A stretch of DNA of 64,000 nucleotides from Owenia fusiformis (lineage: Eukaryota; Annelida; Polychaeta; Sabellida; Oweniidae): NCBI GenBank assembly GCA_903813345.2, contig CAIIXF020000002.1:25186455-25250454 (forward strand), given 5' to 3'. The notes under the pieces were generated by a model that did not search any database, was not told the DNA's origin, and saw only the letters and a program-made list of their open reading frames with translations. A program made the translations under genes and the position numbers. Shown piece after piece: positions 25,039 to 34,437 of this stretch (the stretch's first letter is position 1; each line of letters opens with the position of its first letter).

Positions 25039-25442
25039 ATCGCTGTGTCTCTACCACAATGCGAGACTGTGTCATCAAAATACACATATCTCTCAGATGG
25101 GTAATCAGTAGACGATCCACGGTCACCAAAGTCATTGTAACGATCTACTTCAACAGAACTTCCATAGAAACCCGACTGGTATCCTGAGGTTCTCGAGCTA
25201 AGTGGTCGACTTCTTGCGCTTTGTGAAAGTCGCGAGCTGTGATACTGGGGTTCCCGATAGGACGACATTTGTGACCCAACTCGACCAGAACTTAACTTTT
25301 CCATCACTGTTTTTGAGGTGCATGATGACTGCAGTCGTAAAAGGGATGTCTTATTATGTCTAACGAATGGGATGTCACCAATCGACACTCGACGTTGTTT
25401 CGGTCCCCGCGATGTATCCATATTCGGTCTCCAAGACATCAT
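25039..25442 (-). CDS. unrecognised protein, first coding exon
   Basis: Tandem ATGs at 25442 and 25439, 134 codons, then donor GCGAT|GTGAGTC leaving two bases. No in-frame ATG or good acceptor lies upstream, so this is likely the first coding exon. The protein starts MMSWRPNMDTSRGPKQRRVS and is dominated by Ser, Arg and Tyr (SRLSQSARSRPLSSRTSGYQ), so it is predicted to be disordered and rich in phosphorylation sites (RRVS). No domain or signal peptide. It joins in phase to 22477-22653 and then 20541-21060, giving about 366 codons before the micro-exon. Confidence 0.65.
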
Positions 25443-26236
25443 TGCCAAAATAAAAATTAGATAATACAACCAGGGTTCCAATTTCAATGAATGATTACAT
25501 TAGTTGATTGTTTATTCGTTGACAATTGTTGCGTCATCATTTCTAATTGTAAACGGAGATGAGAAAACAAACAGAGCAAATAGTCTCTTAGTTCAGTCTC
25601 GAAGTATTACAGGGTCACAGGGTGTCCCAAAACAGAACATTCCAAAGTAATAATATCTTATACATGAATGCTCTAAACATCATTTTCAGTACAGAAACTA
25701 AAATCTTTGGATAAAGATTTCATGATCGGCGATCCAAGACAAAGAATGTGCCAACTTTGAGGGGACTTAAAAAGGCTCATTTTTATTTCTTGCATATGGT
25801 CAATATGGAGGAGGATCAAACCAAGCCCACTTTGCCATCTATATTTGAAACTAATCAATTCATTTTTATCATGTTTGAATAGATGTCACGTCGTACTTAG
25901 GGTTGGTATCGTCAAATGCAGGGCATACATACTACCATGGGCTTTCAACTAGTTGAAAGCCCATGATACTACATACTTGCGTAATGAACAAAAATTCCCT
26001 CGAAATAAGAATAAATCAATCACAAGCACATAGACTAGCCCTGCAAGCACACTGCACACAAATAAAACGCAATTCTAAAAAGTAAGAACGACGGAACTCA
26101 TATTTTCATTGAAACAGATCGTTATTGAGAAAAAAATAGAAAAATTTGAGGTATAGGAAATAAAGTCCAATTACATCTCCGCAATCATTAACAGCTTTTT
26201 AATGTGAATTACTGTGAACGCAGTCGAAAAAAACGA
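25443..26236. other. region upstream of the minus-strand gene
   Basis: Probably 5' flank of the gene starting at 25442. It contains a solitary mariner-type end (CAGGGTGTCCCAAAACAG near 25618) without a partner, and the palindrome at 25936-25965. Confidence 0.4.
25929..25972. repeat. perfect 30-bp palindrome flanked by 7-bp direct repeats
   Basis: CATGGGCTTTCAACT is followed directly by its exact reverse complement (25936-25965). ATACTAC abuts it on both sides (25929-25935 and 25966-25972). The direct repeats look like a target-site duplication around an insertion consisting only of its two ends. Confidence 0.8.
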
Positions 26237-26350
26237 CTGTGAACGGCGTAACAAACGATTTCGTACGGCGTCAAAAACGATTTTGGATTGGGTCAAAAAC
26301 GATTTCGTACAGGGTCAAAAACGGTTTTTAACTGCGTCAAAAAGAATTAT
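26237..26350. repeat. degenerate tandem repeat
   Basis: Four to five units of about 26 bp built on GGCGTCAAAAACGATTTCGTAC. Not coding. Confidence 0.7.
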
Positions 26351-26819
26351 GTAGAAAATATGTATTATCAAATCAAAACCAACGTTATAATCCGTCTATA
26401 ATTTAATGAACAAACGTGTATTTTCGAAATGCCCGTAGTTTGAAACGATTGTTTCAAATGGTCGTGCAAAATCATTATTTGACGTTAGACATATTAATTC
26501 TTAACGGCTTTTGACATCGGGTAAAATCATTTCCAAAGGCTAAATCGCTTTAGACGACGTACAAAGTAATGTCCTTGGGTGCCTGTAATATTTATAGGAA
26601 CATTTTTATATTTAGAGTGTTTGAATGTTTAGTGAATCATCAAGCAGGTGGTATTACTAAAGAGTACGGTATATTACTATTTTAAATAAATATAAATTGT
26701 TGGACAATGTTGTCACCTTTATGTACAATGGTTGTATAAATGTGTCAAAGTTTCTATGGAAAAAGATATGTTAGAACAATGTTAGAGATTTTGAATTCAA
26801 TAGTTGGAGACAATCTTTA

Positions 26820-27432
26820 TGAATGAGTGTTCAACTTCAAGATTTTAGAACTGTACAGTTGCATGTTGACATTCCTTCTATCTGGTATTACTTGGGACTC
26901 AAACATCCCGAACCTAAGCAAAAATGTAATATGATGATTAAGTTACTATGTGGTATACATAATTTAGAAATTAACAATCATATTTTACCTAGAGAAAATA
27001 GGGAGTGTAAGAAATGTAAAAACAATTCATTAGAAGATCTTAATCATTTTATTATGGGTTGTGATAATTATGTTGATATCAGAAAGATTATGATTAAAAA
27101 TTTGATTAAGGAAAATCCTACATTTGAGAAACTTTCAAGTGAGGTTTTATATAACATTATTTTAGGCATGGAGTTTCCAATGAACAATTGGGATAATGTT
27201 TTGATTATTTCATGTAAGAATGTCTCAATTATGTACCAAAGAAGATTTTTTGGCTGATTTACCAAATGTACCCATTGTTATTTTGGGTTTAAATTTTGCT
27301 CATGTATACATGTATAATTCATGATATTGTAATTGTTTAATTAGCATAAGGTATAGTGTAAGATTTTTGTTTTAATTGTCAAACTATTCTTCAGTATTGG
27401 AGGCTAAATAAATAAATAAAAATAAAATAAAA
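26820..27432 (+). mobile_element. 3' end of a LINE retrotransposon
   Basis: A plus-strand frame (26823-27257) encodes the C-terminal part of a non-LTR retrotransposon ORF2, downstream of the reverse transcriptase. The typical zinc-knuckle-like CKKC...LNHFIMGC follows a conserved helix (WYYLGLKHPEPKQKCNMMIK). After the stop there is a short 3' region ending in an A-rich AAATAAATAAATAAAA tail (27408-27431). It is a 5'-truncated copy whose family I cannot name. Confidence 0.7.
26823..27257 (+). pseudogene. LINE ORF2 C-terminal fragment
   Basis: 144 codons, open, with CKKC spacing and a following His/Cys pair as in the C-terminal domain of non-LTR retrotransposon ORF2. No reverse-transcriptase or endonuclease motifs remain, so it cannot be functional by itself. 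Confidence 0.65.
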
Positions 27433-27522
27433 TTTACGGCGTAAAATTTTTTGATGAGATTTTGGAAATCTCCTCCTCTTCAACAGGTCCTTTCGATTCT
27501 TTACTAGATAAGAGAATCAAAA

Positions 27523-27532
27523 GGTTTTTACA

Positions 27533-27536
<4 letters not shown>
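27523..27536. repeat. target-site duplication, 3' copy
   Basis: GGTTTTTACAATAT, identical to 31352-31365, directly beside the poly(T) that is the LINE poly(A) tail on the other strand. Confidence 0.9.
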
Positions 27537-27566
<30 letters not shown>

Positions 27567-27642
27567 TGAATCAAATATAAAATAATACATTAAACAAGGC
27601 AATGATAAAATATTAAACCACTTTCACACCACCTCCATTCAT

Positions 27643-30017
27643 TCAGACATTCGCAACAGTCATACCCAGAAGTTCTGGTATATACATAAACATGGTATTT
27701 TCAAATTGAGTCACGTCCAAGTTGGGATTTACCTCATTAAATTGTTTTGCATATATATAATATTTGATTGCTAGTGATAGCCTGTTTAGCAAAGTGTTTT
27801 CATTATTTACAGATCTTCCGAACACCATATCATAGGCATTAAAATTAAGATTTACATTGAATAATTTCCCCAAATTCCCTTTAATAGCTTTCAAAAAAAT
27901 CTGAACCCGCCTACATTCCCAAAACTTGTGCTTTAAAGTGTCTCTTAATGGACAGTAACTACATCTAGCATCCTGTTTAATTCCTATCTGCGTTAAGTAA
28001 GCATTTGTGGTACAAATACCATGTAGAATCTTAAATTGAAGTTGTCGAATTTTATTTTGTTTCGTACAGCTATAAGCCATTTTAAAATAATCTATTCTTC
28101 CTAACTCACGATCATGTTCATTTTTATATAGTGGTTCCAAATATTTGTTTCTATTTAATATTTTTTGAATTGACTTCACTGTTAAACCATTCAATGACAC
28201 TGGTTTTTCGCCAAGTGTTAAATGCACAAGATCCGTTTGTAGGCTCGGTTCAAAAACTGAAGTTAAGTCTCGCTTCAATAAACGTTTCCACTCCTTCGGT
28301 ACAGCTGATATTATAGCATAATAATCAATAAAATTAATTTGTACGTTGTATTTTGCCTTAAAATCATAATACTGTAAAAAATGTCCCTGGTCATTTAGGA
28401 GGTCATTTACGTAAACGACCCCATTATCCATAAGATGCTTATTTATGACCTCTTTGTTATTAATTAGGACAAATCTATTATTCCAGAGTATTTCACTTTT
28501 AACTTCAGAACTAGTTCTTGGAGCTTGCATATTCCTTATATCAGAGTAAATTTGTAAAATATTTGAGTAAAATTCTGGCACGTCGTGGGCTATTGTTTTA
28601 ATATCAAAATTACATTGTATAAAGAACCTTATTCCCCCAAGCGGTTTAAAGTACAATTCTGGGATATATTTCCAATGACTTTGTCGAGGTTCGATTAATC
28701 TTTTTAGCCATATCAGTTTAAGTGCTTTTTCCATTGAAAACATGTCAATCATTCTTAGACCACCCTCGTCGTAATCACCAATTAAAGTTCGTCTCTTAAC
28801 CTTTTCCGTTTTTCCACCCCATAGGAATGAATAAATTATCTGTTGTGCCTTTGTTAATATATCATTTGGGGTATTTGTCATTGACATGGAATATACCAGT
28901 TTAGAAATACCAAGCGTTTTGATTATCAGAACTCGACCATATAAAGTTAAATTTCTTCTTGACCACATTTTCAATACTTTTTGAAGCGAGTCTAATTTCT
29001 TCTCAAAGTTAACAAAATCATTTGATTTCTTATTATATGAGACACAAATTCCCAGAAATTTACTTGGATCTTTAACCCATTTTAAACCGTATAACTTATT
29101 CTCAGTTTTAGATCTTTCTGAACCAATATACATACATTCTGTCTTTTCTTTGTTAATACATAATCCAGAAATATCTTTAAATTCATCAAAAATGTTTAAA
29201 GCCAGTTTAAGAGATTCTTTGCTATCTACTGTCAGTGTTGTATCGTCAGCAAATAACTCGATCTTTTGCTCATTATTTCCCAAGCGGATCCCTTTAATAG
29301 TCTGATCTTGTCTAATTCTAATTGCCAGGACTTCTATCACTAAGATAAATGTCAAACAACTCAAGGGGTCCCCCTGCCTACATGATCTTTTAATGTCGAA
29401 CCAGCCAGTTGATCTATTATTATTCAAAACACAACTCTTTATATCTGTATAGAATAATTTTACCCATTTAATTAGTGTGTCCCCGAAATTAAAAAGTCTC
29501 AACACATGTTCTATATACTCGAATTCAACACTATCGTAGGCTTTAAAAAAATCGACCATGCAAATAATGCCTGGAATGCACTTTTTCTTAGAATATTCAA
29601 GAATATCCTCTAGGTACCGTATGTTTTCGCCAATAAAACGATCTTTGATAAAGGCTGTCTGGTCGGGCCCTATAAGTTTCGCCAAAATAACACTAATACG
29701 GAGCGCAATTGATTTAGATGCTATCTTATAGTCAATATTAAGTAACGTGATTGGGCGCCAATTTTTCAAAAACCAATGATTTTTGTCCCCCTTTGGTACT
29801 AACGAGATAATACCCTGTCTTTGACTTACTGAGAGGATACCCTTTTCAAATGACAAGTTTAGAGACTTAATAAGCATTTCATTGATTTCATTCCAAAAAC
29901 ATTTATACCACTCTGTACTCAACCCGTCACTTCCCGGGGTTTTTCTATTTTTAAATTTTTTCAAGGCCTTATAACATTCATCGACCCTCAGTAAACCTTC
30001 ACATGAAGCCTTTTCAT
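27643..30017 (-). pseudogene. LINE reverse transcriptase part of ORF2
   Basis: Open for more than 770 codons to a stop at 27643. In order: the RT entry motif KTPGSDGLSTEWYKCF, NWRPITLLNIDYKI, IGPDQTAFIKDR, the first catalytic Asp in MVDFFKAYDS, RQGDPLSCLTF, and the catalytic LFADDTTLTV box. A thumb/linker follows, then a C-terminal knuckle CSYC-x7-H-x4-C (CSYCPLRDTLKHKFWEC). These are the complete motifs of an L1/Tx1-clade RT. In this frame the reading continues upstream of 29964 (LLRVDECYKALKKFKNRK) to the frameshift near 30045, so it is the continuation of the endonuclease frame and not a separate gene. Confidence 0.9.
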
Positions 30018-30032
30018 GTTCATTTAACTTAT

Positions 30033-31348
30033 TTATGTTAAGATCTTTTGTGTGTCAGCTTTAGCCTTGGAGTCATAGAGATCTACATAGAATGCTTTAA
30101 TTTGGTTAAGTATTTCTGTCTCATCTGTCACCACATTACCATCAACATTTAATTCAGTTATAGTTTTCTTTGAATAGTTTGATTTCTCTAAGTTGAAGAA
30201 GTAGTGTGTGCTTTTTTCCCCTTTTTCTACCCAGTCAGATCTAGATCTCTCAATGGCCCCCTCTGCTTTATATTGATATATATCATTTAGTTTACATTTT
30301 GCATCGTCATATTCTCTACACGCTTTTTCATTCAAATAATCATCCTTAACTAGTTCAGAGTCCAGGCTTTCAATAATTTTCAACAACTTTATTTCCTCTC
30401 CCCGTAGTTCCCTTTGCTTTGAAAATTCAATAGTTTTTACTTTAATCTGATATTTCAAATATTCCCAAAATTGAATATCATCAGCGTTATTCAGAGTTGT
30501 TTTAGTTTTAGCGATGAGTTCCTTAATTAACTTTTGATATGCTTCATTTTCTATTAATTTGTTATTAATTTTCCAAAAACCCGGTCCTCCTTTGTGAGTG
30601 ACAGATGAGTTAATGCTTAACACAATACATTTATGATCGGACTTAATTGATGGCACTATTTTGCTTTCTGATTCTTTAACCATATGTCTTTTAATAAGCC
30701 ACATGTCAATTCGACTTTTACTGACAGAGTTTTGCATATTATCCTTAGCATAAGATTCGTATGTATACTGGATTTTTGTGGGATTTTGGTGTCTCCATAC
30801 GTCAATTAAGTCAAAACGATTCATATACTCAATCAAAGAATCTCTAGATAGGTCCTTTTGTTGACTTACTATAGCCCTAGAATATCTATCTACCTCTCTA
30901 TTTAACACTACATTAAAATCACCTCCAAATATGACATTATCAGATGCAAAATTCGTGGATACAATCACTGATAGTTCGTCAAATAATTCTTTCCTAGCAT
31001 TATCTAGGTTTGGAGCATATACATTAATCAGTGTATATTGTAGTCCACCAATTTCAATCTGTACTACAATAAATCTACCATCGAGGTCAGTTGTGTTTTT
31101 GACAACCTTACAATCAAAATTATCGTTAAACAATACAGCAACACCTCGTTCACCTCTTTTTCTACCGTGTGATAAGATAATATTTTTACCCCATTCATTT
31201 TTCCACTCATCCAAATCATTCTCACACGAATGTGTTTCCTGAAGAAAATAGATATCTTTCTTCAGTCGCTTAAGATACAAAAAGACACTCCGTCGTTTGA
31301 CGGCTTGACGTATACCCTTTGTATTCAGGCTACATAATGTAATGGTGT
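30033..31348 (-). pseudogene. LINE apurinic-type endonuclease part of ORF2
   Basis: An AP-endonuclease-like domain at the N-terminus of ORF2. Visible catalytic motifs are YFLQETHS (Glu), FGGDFNVVLN (Asp/Asn), SRIDMWLI and IKSDHKCIVL (Ser-Asp-His). It nicks target DNA to prime reverse transcription. The frame stops at 30033. The stop follows an A run (CACAAAAGATC) where adding one base restores the reverse-transcriptase frame, so a single-base deletion is the simplest explanation. The domain is nearly complete at its 5' end despite the truncation. Confidence 0.9.
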
Positions 31349-31351
31349 AAT

Positions 31352-31365
31352 GGTTTTTACAATAT
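31352..31365. repeat. target-site duplication, 5' copy
   Basis: GGTTTTTACAATAT, identical to 27523-27536, at the truncated 5' end of the LINE. Confidence 0.9.
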
Positions 31366-32111
31366 GGAGTTTAAGGTTGTATATAAAATCGAAACGCCAA
31401 CCTATACGTATGATCGATCGCCCATACAAATGCATCGCTTTAATATTATCCGTTCACGTTTAGGTTGTTATAAACATTGTAAGCTTAAACTCCCAAATAT
31501 CTTTCAACAATTAAGTATAGTTTTGGAAGTTTATTTTATACATAAAGTTGATAGCACAACATATTTAAAAGAGTAAGCATATAGTCGATTTTCTCGGTTA
31601 TGATCATCTACATATGTATCATAATTATACCATAATTAGATTTATGAAATTATAAACAGTTTTGTCAGGGAGAATAGGTTATTAGTACAATAAATATAAA
31701 GGTAAGGTCAACTCTGGTAAGATTGATCGGTCCCCAATCAGAGACCACGTGACCAGTGACGTCACGCACAGCAGGTAACAAGTTGTAGGTCAGTTACCAA
31801 AAGAACTCCATTGAAGCAGGACGAAAAACCCACAAACCCTCCCTATAACCAACATGAAGAAGGTAAAGTCAATATCACTAATACTAGCGTAAGTGAAATA
31901 CAATATAACAGGTGCATCACACACCTTTATTTAATATAAAATGATTAATAATTACTCATCATTATAGCTAATTAAAGGAGATATATATACAATATATGAA
32001 TACTAATCCTTTAATTGAGCTAATTAAATATATATTTGTTGTACTAATTAGGCTCCCAGAAGGCAAAACTGTTGAAATCCGAATAAATACCTGTACTATA
32101 TCTACAGTGTA
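31366..32111. other. non-coding sequence
   Basis: No supported gene. Contains the CACGTG/TGACGTCA pair near 31746-31762. Confidence 0.4.
31744..31764. promoter_or_regulatory. E-box plus CRE motif pair
   Basis: ACCACGTGACC followed within a few bases by the palindromic TGACGTCAC, matching bHLH (USF-type) and CREB/ATF consensus sites. No transcription start or first exon is evident nearby, so the function is uncertain. Confidence 0.3.
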
Positions 32112-32734
32112 CAGGGTGTCAAAAACAACGGCACACCCTCCCCTGTACAGAAAAACTCGTTCATGTTATATGATGTGTCATATACTTTTTGAAAGATAAT
32201 ATAATTACGGAGTAACCTAAGAAATTTCAGTTATAAAACTATATTAAAAAAGTCACATTGCTTCAAAATTTGCTACTTCATTCAGTACTTTGTTAGCTAC
32301 TTTGTTACGGGTCAAATCTTGGAAGTGATGAATTAGTAGGAAATAGCTCAGATCTCGACTGCGCTGAACCTAAGGGGTTCAATTGTAAAATAAAGGGTAG
32401 AGTGATTGATTGGCAGATATCTTCTTGAAAACAGATACAGCTAGTAACGATGGAATTACTAAAGAATGTGAGGAAAGTGCTTAAAGACCATGCTACACCT
32501 TTATTTGAATTTTTATTGAAACCATATCAATCCAGATTAGCTGCTATTCGAGCACCAAGTGGTGACCATACCAACTACTAACAATCGGCTGTAAATCTGT
32601 AAAATGATACAAAGCTGAAATTTCTCAGGTAACTCCAGAATTAAATCGTCTTTAAAATGAGATATGACACACCATGTAACATTAAGTCCTTTTCGCTGTA
32701 GAGTGGGGGGGTGCCGTTGTTTTTTGACACCCCG
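32112..32734. mobile_element. TA-flanked inverted-repeat element with CAGGGTGTC end
   Basis: Left end CAGGGTGTCAAAAACAACGG after TA. The right end, read in reverse, is GGGGTGTCAAAAAACAACGG. About 620 bp with no transposase. Mariner-like ends; the right terminus is mutated. Confidence 0.65.
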
Positions 32735-32943
32735 AATATAGCAATTATATAAAAATACACTTTTAAATACAATAAGACCCGTCTAATCTGAATTCAGATC
32801 TATAACTGCACGTTCACGAAAAGGTGAACTAGATACACTATATACAATATATAATATACATAATTACACAATTAAAATGGTTTTCACTTTTATAAAGTAA
32901 CGGAATGTTTTCATTTACATAGAGTTTTTCTTGGATACTGCAT

Positions 32944-33116
32944 GTCTGGTACTGTACAATTATACAAGGCATTTGCATGCAAAATTTCACCACCTGCCAT
33001 TTGTTAAAGGCGCCGACCTCCGGAAACCGTCCACAAAAAAGTTGGACACTATCAAAATATGTCACCACTTGTGGTCAAGTGGTGACGTAAAAATCATAGT
33101 TCAAAGGCAGTACAGT
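32944..33116 (+). repeat. CACCACCTGCC family repeat, copy 7 with flanks
   Basis: Copy 7 (about 32986-33087) sits in a block starting TACAATTATACAAGGCATTT and ending ATCATAGTTCAAAGG. The same block recurs at 33149-33291, so flanks and repeat were duplicated together. Confidence 0.75.
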
Positions 33117-33148
33117 TAAATCTTTTTATTTTATTTTTATTTACAGTT

Positions 33149-33291
33149 AAATACAATTATACAAGGCATTTGCATGCAAAATTTCACCACCTGCCATTTG
33201 TTAGAGGCGCCGACCTCCGAAAACCGTCCACAAAAAAGTTGGACACTATAAAAATATGTCAAGTGGTGACGTAAAAATCATAGTTCAAAGG
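33149..33291 (+). repeat. CACCACCTGCC family repeat, copy 8 (segmental duplicate)
   Basis: Near-identical to 32944-33116, including the GCGCCGACCTCCG insertion shared only by these two copies. It has lost about 18 bp of the palindrome arm. Confidence 0.75.
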
Positions 33292-33715
33292 TATAAGGTA
33301 TAAGATAAATCTTTCCACTCAGCTACTATATTGGTTTGTCAAACGAGTGTTCAAACATGGCGTCAATAAGAGGTAATGAACAAGATAAACTGTTTTGAGA
33401 TTGAGGTGTTAACACATACGGGTTTTACTGTATATGGTATTATGGGTCACAAAAATGGGACACTGTTCACAAAATATGTTCCGTATTTTCGGGTTAGGTA
33501 AAAATCGCAAGTCACCACTATATTTCTCAAAAGCGTCATGGGAACACTCAATCGTGTAGAATATTTGATGTTATTTCCTACGACGGCACTCCTTCGTTGA
33601 TATCCTTCCTCTGCTTGTACCCAGAGTCCAGACTCCGTGGTCATTCGTCCTTTTTAGCAAGAGAATCCCATATATACGACCAGAATATTTAAATGAAGAG
33701 AGATTCAAAATAATC

Positions 33716-34437
33716 TTATAGGACGGTGTTTTCATAATGTACAGGTACTTGGTTAGTAATAGTATCATTGTAAGCAGGTGGTGGTGTTGACGGTGGGGAT
33801 TGTTCATCTTTTCCTGGTCGACATACCTTACAGCACCGGAATATACGATCATATGGCGCTAAACTGTGTAGGCAAATCGGAAGGAAGTCCCAGTTACGTA
33901 ATTTCTTGGGGAGACGGTTGGGATGCCTCGACTGCATGCAGTTAATTATGGCAATCACAATGATGAAAACGAGAATTGGGACGCCGACACCCACTAGTAC
34001 TTCCCAACCGGGTATCGATATAGCGAAGATAAACGCAGGGAATAGGAAGAACATCAGAATAAGATATACGATAGCAAACCATCGGTACTTAGCAGTCTTG
34101 TTGCCGAGGAACTTCGCCAGTTTTATTGGAACTCGCCTCATTGCAGGAATCGGGTACCATATGATGATACCGATGATGTTAAAAAACAGATGACAGAAGG
34201 CAATATGCAATGCCAATTTCAGCTTTGTACTTGACTGCGTGAGTGAGGCCAATATCGCGGTGAACGTCGTGCCAATGTTTGCTCCAAGGGTCAATGGGTA
34301 CATCCTATCAATCTTAAGTACGCCGATCCCCACCAGAGGGGTGATGGCACTCGTGAAAATAGAACTACTTTGGACCAGAATTGTCAACCCGGCTCCGACG
34401 ACAATGGCAAGGTAGCCAGTCAGGAAAGCAAGTTTAC
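33716..34437 (-). CDS. SLC34: SLC34 exon 10 (last)
   Basis: Acceptor CTGTATTTCAG; 722 bp ending in TAA. Carries the second transport repeat ([20 protein letters not shown]), the later membrane spans including [19 protein letters not shown], the conserved [10 protein letters not shown] and [12 protein letters not shown], and the cytoplasmic tail. Confidence 0.97.

Larger units (their letters stand above)
27537..31351 (-). mobile_element. 5'-truncated L1/Tx1-like LINE with poly(A) and 14-bp TSD
   Basis: About 3.8 kb inserted on the minus strand. From its 5' end: endonuclease, reverse transcriptase, a C-terminal zinc knuckle, about 80 bp of 3' region, and a poly(A) tail seen as 28 T bases at 27537-27564. 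Perfect 14-bp direct repeats GGTTTTTACAATAT flank it, showing target-primed integration. It lacks ORF1 and the 5' UTR: the sequence starts within a few codons of the expected endonuclease start (TITLCSLNTKGIRQ). Only one frameshift breaks ORF2, so the insertion looks young. Confidence 0.92.

Noticed and set aside
25618-25860. Second mariner starting CAGGGTGTCCCAAAACAG
   Set aside because: No matching right end was found, so only a solitary end-like motif can be claimed.
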